Part shown: positions 1 to 6,362 of the stretch, in pieces
How positions within the stretch are numbered: the first letter of the stretch is position 1
Layout: each line of letters starts with the position of its first letter
Assembly: GCA_031420415.1 (NCBI GenBank)
Contig: JANOMT010000018.1
Location: 1-64,000, forward strand
Direction of reading: 5' to 3'
Length of the DNA: 64,000 nucleotides
Source of the DNA: JANYGA01 sp031420415
GTDB lineage: Bacteria; Vulcanimicrobiota; Vulcanimicrobiia; Vulcanimicrobiales; Vulcanimicrobiaceae
Program-made: the position numbers and the translations under genes
The notes under the pieces: model-generated
Databases searched by the model: none
Told to the model about the DNA's origin: nothing
What the model saw: the letters and a program-made list of their open reading frames with translations, nothing else

Positions 1-391
1 ATAGGCTCGCGAGCGAAACGCCTCCGAGCCGCTCGATTAATTGACGTTGCGCGTCCTCGAACGCAGCCGATAGCGCTTCGTCGACGGCGCGCTCGACGAG
101 ACACTCGGGATTATCGCTCCGATTCCGTAGGACGAAGAGCGATGGTTCGCCGAGCGCGACGTAGATATCGCCGACGGTCATCGACGCCGCATCGCGCCCG
201 AGCGACCACATGGTGTTCCCCCGCTCACCGCGCACGAGGCCCGCATCGCGCAATCCGCCGAGGGTTTGGCGCAGAACGACCGGATTAACCTCCAGCGATG
301 CTGCGAGCGCATCGGTCGAAGTTGATTCGCGACGGTTCGCCAGATTCACGAGCGCATGGATCGTCGCGGACAAGCGGTTATTCGTTTTCAT
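1..391 (-). CDS. Rrf2-family transcriptional regulator (3' end outside the window)
   Basis: Starts at the ATG at 389-391 and stays open for 130 codons to the window edge, so the C-terminus is missing. The N-terminal half is a winged helix: the recognition region reads EVNPVVLRQTLGGLRDAGLV, followed by the turn GERG and then WSLGRDAASMTVGDIYVALG, the usual order in Rrf2 proteins. Only one Cys is visible (in NPECLVE), so the three-Cys Fe-S site of IscR/NsrR is absent; it resembles the YwnA-like, cluster-free branch. Family members are about 135-150 residues, so little is missing. The target is unknown. Nearest neighbours on the same strand are the gp5-like gene and an acyl-CoA dehydrogenase upstream. 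Confidence 0.82.
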   Translation of the reverse strand, partial: MKTNNRLSATIHALVNLANRRESTSTDALAASLEVNPVVLRQTLGGLRDAGLVRGERGNTMWSLGRDAASMTVGDIYVALGEPSLFVLRNRSDNPECLVERAVDEALSAAFEDAQRQLIERLGGVSLASL

Positions 392-508
392 CGGGGACTC
401 TCGTTCATACGCTCGGGTGGGCGAACCGTTTTTCGGAGCGAGGGTGCGGTGTCTGAATATTTCGGTACATCATCGCGACGATGAGCCGACCGTACGGACC
501 AGAAAAGT

Positions 509-775
509 CTACGACACGACACCGCTTAGCGAGCCGATCCAAACCGCACGATCGGGGTCGCCCGCTTCGAACTGCAGCCACACGATGGAATTGATCGGCG
601 GAGCGACGACTTGCTCCGGGGGGCCAGTCGTAATCGGGAAGCACGGTACTGCCCAAACGGACGCCGATCCACCAATGTCCGGACAGACGACCGCGATTCG
701 TCCCCTTTGCATCGGATCGATGTTAGCGACTACGGTCCCGCGATAGAGGCCGAAGAATTTTGTTGTTTCGTTCAT
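509..775 (-). CDS. Orphan gp5/baseplate-V-like OB-fold protein
   Basis: An 88-residue protein beginning MNETTKFFGLYRG. The pattern VVANIDPMQRGRIAVVCPDI, then WAVPCFP, then PPINSIVWLQFEAGDPDRAVWIG, is the OB-fold of phage baseplate protein V/T4 gp5 and VgrG-type spikes, in which a beta-barrel feeds a needle. No triple-beta-helix or lysozyme part is attached and no tail, sheath or T6SS gene is near. The ATG at 775 was chosen because the alternative upstream start at 841 adds 22 residues unlike the family. Function here is unknown: it may be a small spike or adaptor of a contractile system encoded elsewhere, or a domesticated remnant. Family assignment is fairly sure, role is not. Confidence 0.6.
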   Translation of the reverse strand: MNETTKFFGLYRGTVVANIDPMQRGRIAVVCPDIGGSASVWAVPCFPITTGPPEQVVAPPINSIVWLQFEAGDPDRAVWIGSLSGVVS

Positions 776-936
776 GTGCTCGAGTTCCGATCGTTTCCCG
801 ATGAGATGAAAGTGCGGCTCGAAAAGTGCTCGCGGGCCCACAAAACAAGGCTGGATCTTCCGCGATTTCCCGGTCTAGGATTCCACCGCCGGACGACATC
901 GGCAAACGGTGACCGCACTTTTGGATGCGACGCTCG

Positions 937-2157
937 CTATTTAAAAGCCGAAACGCCGCAAATCTCCTTACCGACGACGAGCATCTGCATGTGGTCGGTG
1001 CCTTCGTAGGAATAGATCGCTTCCATATCGGCGAAATGTCGGGCTACGTGATGGCTTAGCAAGATCCCGTTACCGCCAAGAAGATCGCGCGCATCGGCGA
1101 CCACTTGACGCGCTTTCTTGCACGCGAGCATTTTCGCAAGCGATGCCCGGCCTTGCGTCGCTTTCTTGTCGTCGAGCAACTGACTCAAGCGCAGGCAGAC
1201 GAGTTGAATGCTGATGATCTCGCCGAGCATCCGCACGAGCTTATCTTGGACGAGCTGATTTGCGACCAGCGGCCGACCGAACTGCTTGCGCTCTTTCGTG
1301 TAGGCGAGAGCGTATTCGAATGCCGCCATCGCATGACCGATCGCTTCCCACGCGACGGCATAACGCGTCGCCGTGAGCACCTTGCCCGTGTCTTTAAACG
1401 TGTTCGCCTTTGCGAGGCGATTCTCGAGAGGGACGCGTACGTCGTCGAGCGTGATTTCGGCATTGAGGACCGAGCGTAACGCGATCTTTCCCTCGATGAC
1501 GCGCGCCTCAAATCCCGGCGCCCCTTTTTCGACGACGAACCCACCGACTTCGCCCGATTCATCGCGCGCCCACACGATGATCAGATCCGCGAACGATCCG
1601 TTGCCGATCCACTTCTTCACGCCGCGGAGCACCCACGAATCGCCGTCCTTGCGTGCCGATGTTTCGAGGCCAACCGAATCCGAGCCGTGGATTGGTTCCG
1701 TCAGCGCGAAGGCACCGATCAATTCCATGCGCGCCATCGACGGTAACCAACGCTCGCGTTGCTCTTTCGAACCGAGAATCGCGATCGAGCCCATCGCGAG
1801 GCCCGAATGGACACCGAAGAACGTCGCGATGCTGGAGTCGCCGCGCGCGAGCTCTTGCGCGACGAGGCCGGCGGCGATGAGCGACATGCCCGGGCACCCG
1901 TACCCGCGAATCGGGCCGCCGGCGATTCCGATCTCCTTGAATTTCGGCACGATCTCGAACGGAAACTCGGCGCGTTCCCAAAGATTCGCCGCATTGGGGA
2001 TGACTTCGCGGTCGACCCAGCCCCGAACCCGATCGCGTACGTCGCGTTCTTGCGGCGTCAGCAGGTCGTCGAGGAGATAGTAGTCGGTGGCGGGCGGAGT
2101 CGTCGGGAGGCTGAACTCCGAAAAATGCTTGCGGAAATCCGGTTGGGTTTCGACCAT
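937..2157 (-). CDS. Acyl-CoA dehydrogenase, glutaryl-CoA dehydrogenase-like
   Basis: A 406-residue flavoenzyme that would oxidise an acyl-CoA to the enoyl-CoA and pass electrons to ETF. The FAD/substrate region contains FALTEPIHGSDSVGLET, the KKWIGNGSFAD strand, and RKQFGRPLVANQLVQDKL of the C-terminal helical domain. The SYEGTDHM motif near residue 385 supplies the catalytic Glu in the position used by glutaryl-CoA and related dehydrogenases. The start at 2157 (MVETQPDF) gives the normal family length; an upstream in-frame start would add about 54 atypical residues. It is transcribed divergently from the thiol oxidoreductase at 2279. The substrate cannot be fixed from sequence. Confidence 0.88.
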   Translation of the reverse strand: MVETQPDFRKHFSEFSLPTTPPATDYYLLDDLLTPQERDVRDRVRGWVDREVIPNAANLWERAEFPFEIVPKFKEIGIAGGPIRGYGCPGMSLIAAGLVAQELARGDSSIATFFGVHSGLAMGSIAILGSKEQRERWLPSMARMELIGAFALTEPIHGSDSVGLETSARKDGDSWVLRGVKKWIGNGSFADLIIVWARDESGEVGGFVVEKGAPGFEARVIEGKIALRSVLNAEITLDDVRVPLENRLAKANTFKDTGKVLTATRYAVAWEAIGHAMAAFEYALAYTKERKQFGRPLVANQLVQDKLVRMLGEIISIQLVCLRLSQLLDDKKATQGRASLAKMLACKKARQVVADARDLLGGNGILLSHHVARHFADMEAIYSYEGTDHMQMLVVGKEICGVSAFK

Positions 2158-2278
2158 GATGCGTCTTTCTGCGATGAACGGCATGCGGCACCCGCTCGAG
2201 TGCGCGTGCTCTTTATAAGACTTCCCCAAAGGTACGAATGCGAACGGCGCAAGCCTTTGGTGCGGAGAAGGCTGCCAC

Positions 2279-2875
2279 ATGAACGCGCCCCATCCGCTTC
2301 TGGTCTGGTCCGACGTCATTTGACCCTTCTGCTATCTCGGCTCGGTCTGGGTCGAGGAGACGGCGCGCGAACTCGGCGCCTCCACGCGGTGGTTGCCGTT
2401 CGAACTGCATCCCGAGACGCCGCTCGAGGGCGCACCCAAGCCCTTTAGCGACGAGCAATGGCCTGCGATCGAAGAACGCCTGCGCGCCATCGCACGCCAA
2501 GTCGGGCTGCCGATCGAGCCGGTCCGTCGCAACGTCAATTCACGGCTCGCGCTCGAAACGGGGGAACTCGTTCGCGCGCGTGCCGGGGACGCGGCGTCGG
2601 CTGCATTCCATCACGCGATCTCGCGAGCGTTTTTCGTCGACGGCGCCGATATCGCGGATATCGCGATCGTCGCGCGGTATGCCGCAGACGCCGCCATCAC
2701 CGAAGCCGAAATCCGTGCGGCGTGGGCGTCCCGCTCGTTCGCGCACGCGATCGACGCATCGATGCACGCGGCGACTGTCGCGGGCGTCACGGGCGTTCCC
2801 GCCTTCGGCTGGGCCGGATCGCATGCGATAAGCGGCATGATGGAACCACAACGCGCCATCGCGATGCTGCGCTAG
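2279..2875 (+). CDS. Candidate selenoprotein: DsbA/FrnE-like thiol oxidoreductase with in-frame UGA (Sec15)
   Basis: Reading from the ATG at 2279 gives MNAPHPLLVWSDVI, then UGA at 2321-2323, then PFCYLGSVWVEETAREL, and continues open to 2875 (198 residues if UGA is decoded). FrnE/DsbA-superfamily proteins have D-V-x-C-P-x-C at exactly this place, so UGA replaces the first active-site Cys and gives U-P-F-C. The C-terminal GVTGVPAF (cis-Pro loop) and SGMMEPQRAIAML are typical of the family. A strong Shine-Dalgarno (GGAGAAGG, 7 nt spacing) precedes the ATG, which argues that this short upstream part is truly translated. A SECIS-like hairpin follows the UGA. The alternative is a pseudogene with a TGC-to-TGA mutation, translatable only from a later start without the redox site. 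The family call is firm; Sec decoding is inferred. Confidence 0.75.
2336..2356 (+). promoter_or_regulatory. bSECIS-like hairpin downstream of the UGA
   Basis: CUCGGCUC at 2336-2343 pairs with GGGUCGAG at 2349-2356 (8 bp, two of them G-U pairs) around a 5-nt loop GGUCU at 2344-2348. The loop begins 20 nt after the UGA. In E. coli fdhF the SelB-binding loop is AGGUCU with its GGUC 18 nt after the UGA, so both loop sequence and spacing match. Caution: the arms are also codons for conserved residues (LGSVWVE), so part of the pairing could be accidental. Confidence 0.6.
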
Positions 2876-3186
2876 CGCACGATCGATCTCGCCGACGGCA
2901 TCGGTGGCCTCGCGCTGGAAGAAGCGGGGCGGCATCGACGAGCGCATCGGAACGTCGAACGAGGGTCACATCGAGCCGGGGGATCTCCGCAAGCGCGGCT
3001 TCGTGTAGCCACGTTCGTCACCGAGTTCTGCTAGGCCGACGAGCGCCGCACCATACCCCTTGGGATCGTGCAAGATTTCGGAGGCGAGATTAACGGCGAT
3101 TAACGCTGCTGAACGTGGAAGAGCGGATTATTTAATGAAGTAATCAAAAATGCTCAGGCCGATTTTCTACTTGGAGAGACTTAAGG
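2876..3186. other. Intergenic region, no convincing gene
   Basis: No open frame with a family-like sequence. One minus-strand frame (about 2880-3110) reads as a short stretch reminiscent of an M48/M56-type tail (DPKGYGAALVGLAELGDE) but is broken by a stop, so at most it is a decayed remnant. The last 60 bp are AT-rich and lead into the GGAGAG ribosome site of the gene at 3187. Confidence 0.4.
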
Positions 3187-3517
3187 ATGACTTGCGCGCG
3201 AACACTTGGCTTTGCCGTCATTTCCTATACGTCACTCGTATCTTGCAGCGGCGCTAGTGATGACTCGACGCCCGCGCCGATCCAGACGCCACCGGCCATC
3301 GTGACACGATCGTTTACGGCGAGCGATGCCGTCGCTAGCGAGGGGGACGGCGTGGGATATCATCGGACTCAAGACGACGCTACGTGGGTCGGGAAATAAT
3401 CCGCTCGGGAACAGCTACGACACGTTGCGTGTGGAAATCAAATTGGGGTCGCCGTCGCGCTCGATACGAGTGCAAATGGGAGTATCGAACCGGCGACGAC
3501 GCCACAATGCCACTTGA
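3187..3517 (+). pseudogene. Frame-disrupted small lipoprotein-like gene
   Basis: An ATG preceded by GGAGAG starts a peptide with a hydrophobic N-terminus and a lipobox-like LVSC, followed by a Ser/Pro/Thr-rich linker, and stops at 3399 after 70 residues. Around 3350 the coding-like character moves to another frame (WDIIGLKTTLRGSG, then NNPLGNSYDTLRVEIK), which continues to 3517; a third frame near 3430 reads GVAVALDTSANGS. This looks like one secreted protein broken by one or two small indels. Family not recognised. It could instead be an intact 70-residue lipoprotein, which is less likely given the coding-like sequence downstream. Confidence 0.4.
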
Positions 3518-3559
3518 CGATTTGGAAAGTAGACCCTATACTTTCCACATTGGAAAGTG
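3514..3559 (+). promoter_or_regulatory. Sigma-70-like promoter with overlapping inverted-repeat operator
   Basis: TTGACG at 3514-3519 and TATACT at 3537-3542 are separated by 17 bp. TGGAAAGTA (3523-3531) and TACTTTCCA (3539-3547) are perfect 9-bp inverted repeats with a 7-bp spacer lying across the spacer and the -10 box. A third half-site, TGGAAAGTG, follows at 3551-3559. A repressor bound here would block RNA polymerase; the winged-helix protein at 4024 in the same operon is the obvious candidate (inference). Confidence 0.75.
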
Positions 3560-3568
3560 AGGCACATC

Positions 3569-4027
3569 TTGATTACCACAGAAGAAGCCCGCGCATCGAT
3601 TGAGGATGTGCGATCGGTCCGGCGCGATCTTGCGGATCGCGCAGACTGTCCTCCTGCTTGGCGCATAACCGTCTCCGTTGTAAGCGGAGCGATGGTCGCG
3701 GTTCAGGCTGCACCCGGTCTCATCGCAATGTCGCTGTCGGCATGTTTCTTGGTTGTGATCGTAGCAATGGCGCTAATCGCGCGCAAGCGTATGGGTTTTT
3801 TCCTCAACGGCTATCGTAAAGGGAACACGCGTCGAGTCGCAATTGCCCTTCTCGTCGTTATCGAGGCGATCTATCTATCGAGCATGTGGCTCAAATTAGA
3901 GCAGCATGTCGTGTGGGCGCCCCTCGCTGCAGGTGCGATCGTCGTGCCAATCATCTTATTCGGGATGAAACGTTGGCAGGATGCCTATCGCTCCGAATTT
4001 GGATCCGTTGTCGACATCCGGACGTGA
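3569..4027 (+). CDS. Small four-helix membrane protein, partner of the winged-helix regulator
   Basis: About 152 residues. A polar N-terminal region (ITTEEARASIEDVRSVRRDL) is followed by four hydrophobic segments: two after WRITVSVVSG, one at VAIALLVVIEAIYLSSMW, and one at APLAAGAIVVPIILFG. This is the common layout of the unnamed membrane proteins encoded with HTH_34-type regulators. Start: the TTG at 3569 has GAGG six bases upstream and fits the family N-terminus. The in-frame GTG at 3557 is only about 8 nt from the predicted transcription start and has no ribosome site. The stop overlaps the next gene by four bases (GTGA). Function unknown. Confidence 0.65.
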   Translation: MITTEEARASIEDVRSVRRDLADRADCPPAWRITVSVVSGAMVAVQAAPGLIAMSLSACFLVVIVAMALIARKRMGFFLNGYRKGNTRRVAIALLVVIEAIYLSSMWLKLEQHVVWAPLAAGAIVVPIILFGMKRWQDAYRSEFGSVVDIRT

Positions 4028-4362
4028 AAGGCCGTCATCCTCAACTCGACGCGATCATTCACGCACCGGTTCGTTTGAGAATCGCAGCGGTGCTCGCGTC
4101 GGTAAGTGACGCGGAATTCGCAACGCTTCGTGAGGTAACGGGCGTGAGCGATTCGGTTCTTTCGAAACACCTAAAACAGCTTGAAGACGCCGGTTACGTC
4201 AAGTTGCAGAAGGCCGCTGCCGCGGGCCACGTTCGGACGCGTATCGCATTGACGCGTGCCGGTCGTCAAGCGTTCGCGTCGCACATCGCCGCGCTTCAAG
4301 ACCTCGCCTCGGTCGCAGGCTTAGCGGGTGAGACGGTTCGTTCGAATTGCGTAGCCGATTAG
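4024..4362 (+). CDS. Winged-helix (HTH_34, MarR/ArsR-like) transcriptional regulator
   Basis: A 112-residue DNA-binding protein starting at a GTG that overlaps the stop of the membrane gene, so the pair is translationally coupled. PVRLRIAAVLASV, then FATLREVTGVSDSVLSKHLK (recognition helix), then LEDAGYVKLQKAAAAGHVRT (wing) and ALTRAGRQAFASHIAAL, is the complete fold of the winged-helix family found beside small membrane proteins. It probably binds the TGGAAAGTA repeats over the operon promoter and represses its own synthesis. The inducing signal is unknown. The 3' end overlaps, on the opposite strand, the small ORF at 4321-4428. Confidence 0.85.
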   Translation: MKGRHPQLDAIIHAPVRLRIAAVLASVSDAEFATLREVTGVSDSVLSKHLKQLEDAGYVKLQKAAAAGHVRTRIALTRAGRQAFASHIAALQDLASVAGLAGETVRSNCVAD

Positions 4363-4428
4363 GCCGATGACGAGCCATAGCGGCGGAATGAGTGCTGCGA
4401 AGACGACGAAAACGAGATCGCTATTCAC
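4321..4428 (-). CDS. Possible 35-residue single-helix membrane protein
   Basis: A GTG start at 4428 overlaps the TGA of the upstream gene (GTGA coupling) and opens a 35-residue frame. It has one strongly hydrophobic stretch (LVFVVFAALIPPLWLVIGLI) and a basic tail (RTNRLTR). The coupling and the clean transmembrane profile argue for a real microprotein. Against it, the last 42 bp overlap the tail of the winged-helix gene on the other strand. Confidence 0.4.
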   Translation of the reverse strand: MNSDLVFVVFAALIPPLWLVIGLIGYAIRTNRLTR

Positions 4429-4937
4429 GATGCGACGAGCTTCGATGTCGCGTGGAGTGGCAGGACGTTCGCGAAGCTATCTTGCGATGATGCGTGCGAA
4501 TGTTCTTCATCGAGCAGGCGAAGCGCATAGGCTACCGTCGCACGATTCTCGATGATCACGAGATACGGCGTCGAGTAGATCGACTCGAGCCACCAAGCAC
4601 CGAGGCCGTTGAGCGAGATGAGCGCTCCGAAAAAAGCGGGCCATTTCTGGCGATAGAGGTTCGCGCCGATCGGACCGAGTCCAACGGCGAGGAACCACGC
4701 AACAGCGGGATTTTTCGGGTGGAGCGAGGCGTAGATTTCGTAGAATCGACGGCGGTCGGTCGGTGAGAGGTCCATCGTCGCTTCTCGCACGTCGATATCG
4801 AAGTCGTCCACGGAACGAAAGAAGCTCGATGCGCACGCCGCGAGCAACGCGACGAGAAGGATCGCAAGGGTGACCCATGCGACGATGATGACGGTGAGCC
4901 CGACACCAACAAATGCGAGAACTCCGAATGCGTCCAT
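4425..4937 (-). CDS. Membrane protein with TM2-like C-terminal helices
   Basis: A 170-residue protein. One long N-terminal hydrophobic segment (FVGVGLTVIIVAWVTLAILL and on) is followed by a polar middle (DLSPTDRRRFYEIYASLHPKN) and a hydrophobic hairpin, AWFLAVGLGPIGANLYRQKW then FFGALISLNGLGAWWLESIY, which resembles the TM2 domain. The tail DEEHSHASSQDS is cytosolic-like. No catalytic motif is visible. A GAGGGG element lies upstream but further than ideal from the ATG. It probably forms a two-gene unit with the 35-residue ORF downstream. Confidence 0.6.
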   Translation of the reverse strand: MDAFGVLAFVGVGLTVIIVAWVTLAILLVALLAACASSFFRSVDDFDIDVREATMDLSPTDRRRFYEIYASLHPKNPAVAWFLAVGLGPIGANLYRQKWPAFFGALISLNGLGAWWLESIYSTPYLVIIENRATVAYALRLLDEEHSHASSQDSFANVLPLHATSKLVAS

Positions 4938-5018
4938 ATCGGAGCGTTGGTTCCCCTCAAGGCGAAATCCTATGCGTTCGAGTTCCGTGTTTATCGATCG
5001 ATTACAACGTCGAAGACT

Positions 5019-5384
5019 TCACCATGGGGCGGGTCGGATTGCGCTACATTGAGATGTGTCAATAGCGAGAGTTTGCCGGCGATGATGCTCGTGCCGAACC
5101 CGATCGATTCGTCTTGCGTTACGCAGGATGATCTCGTTGTCGACCATCACGCTCGTCTCGGGATGGGCGAAGAACGCAAGCGCACTTTTTCGCAGCGGAC
5201 CGGCCTGAAAGACGCGGCAGTCGAATTGCGCGACGCGCATAACGTCTGCCCTGGTCTCCGACCCGTGCCCGTAAGGTACAACGCCGCAATCGAAGGTTTG
5301 CGTGCGTGCCTTGCGGGTATTTCCCGGTCTGCGACGGCGAATCGCTCGCGGCTCGCTCCGTCGCAGAACTCCACTTTCGAACAC
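5019..5384 (-). pseudogene. Possible decayed regulator remnant (AraC-like N-terminus)
   Basis: The 470 bp between the membrane gene and the aldo/keto reductase holds no intact gene. One minus-strand frame of 121 codons contains a protein-like stretch (RVAQFDCRVFQAGPLRKSAL, then FFAHPETSVMVDNEI, then RRIDRVRHEHHRRQTL) in the style of the sensor half of AraC-type regulators. It stops before any helix-turn-helix, and its N-terminal part overlaps the leader of the next gene. It is likely a truncated remnant; it may also be a chance open frame. Confidence 0.25.
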
Positions 5385-5406
5385 ACATCAACGCAAGGAC
5401 AACATC

Positions 5407-6267
5407 GTGAGCACGATCTCTCCTGTCGCTCCGCTCCCGCTCGGCGGTCCGATCACCATCGGCGGCGATCTTTCCGCGCGACGCTTCGGCTTCGGCGCGA
5501 TGCGCATCACGGGCAAAGGTATCTGGGGCCCGCCAACCGACCGTGCCGAAGCGATCGCGTTATTACGACACGTGGTCGCGAGCGGCGTCGACTTCATCGA
5601 TACGGCCGATTCGTATGGGCCCAACGTGAGCGAAGAGCTGATTGCCGAAGCGCTGTATCCGTATCCGGCGGGTCTCATCATCGCGACGAAGGGCGCGCTC
5701 GTTCGAACCGGACCCGGCGAATGGCCGATCGACGCGCGACCCGAGCGTTTGCGAGCATGTTGCGAAGCAAGCCTCAAACGCCTCAAGCTCGAATGTATCG
5801 AACTCTATCAACTCCATCGCATCGATCCGAAGGTTCCCGTCGAGGAATCGCTCGGCGCCCTCGTCGATCTCCAACGCGAAGGTAAGATCAAACATATCGG
5901 GATCTCGCAGGTCAACGTCGCGGAGTACGAGCGATGTAAGAAGACGGCGACCATCGTCTCCGTGCAAAATCTCTATAACATCGTCGATCGCAGTTCGGAA
6001 GATTTATTGGAAGCGTGCGAACGTGACGGCGTCGCGTTCTTGCCATGGTTTCCACTCGGTGGCGGCAGCGGGCTCAAACACGATGCAATCGAGCGTGTTG
6101 CGAAGGCGCACGGGGTCTCCGATCTCCAGGTGGCAATCGCATGGCTTCTCGCGCGGTCGCCGATGATGCTCCCGATCGCGGGAACGTCTTCGCTCGCTCA
6201 CTTCGATGAGAATCTCGCATCGACAAAAATCGCCTTTACCGAAAGCGAGTTTGCGGCACTATCGTAA
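5407..6267 (+). CDS. Aldo/keto reductase
   Basis: A 286-residue NAD(P)H-dependent oxidoreductase of the (beta/alpha)8 AKR family. The tetrad is visible: Asp and Tyr in DFIDTADSYG (about residues 65 and 70), Lys in IIATKG (about 94), and His in YQLHRID (about 137). The C-terminal cofactor strand reads MMLPIAGTSSLAHFDENL. The GTG at 5407 is preferred (AAGGA seven bases upstream) over an earlier frame start that adds 35 Arg-rich residues. It resembles the bacterial AKR group often annotated as oxidoreductase with broad carbonyl range; the substrate is unknown. It lies 95 bp upstream of the phosphoketolase gene and may share transcription with it. Confidence 0.9.
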   Translation: MSTISPVAPLPLGGPITIGGDLSARRFGFGAMRITGKGIWGPPTDRAEAIALLRHVVASGVDFIDTADSYGPNVSEELIAEALYPYPAGLIIATKGALVRTGPGEWPIDARPERLRACCEASLKRLKLECIELYQLHRIDPKVPVEESLGALVDLQREGKIKHIGISQVNVAEYERCKKTATIVSVQNLYNIVDRSSEDLLEACERDGVAFLPWFPLGGGSGLKHDAIERVAKAHGVSDLQVAIAWLLARSPMMLPIAGTSSLAHFDENLASTKIAFTESEFAALS

Positions 6268-6362
6268 CGGCTCGGATCGTGGCTCGTTCGCATGCGTGAG
6301 AACGCGCTCGCAGGGTACATCTTATGTAACCTCCTGCGCGACGGTGAAAGAGCGGCTGACCA

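Noticed and set aside
2321..2323. UGA read as evidence of a reassigned genetic code (UGA = Trp or Gly)
   Set aside because: UGA is used as a normal stop by many intact genes here (for example xfp, the BlaI-like gene and the ba3 subunit I gene), and the position demands Cys/Sec, not Trp or Gly.
2880..3110. Minus-strand remnant of an M48/M56-type peptidase
   Set aside because: Only one short resembling stretch, broken by a stop; too little to name.
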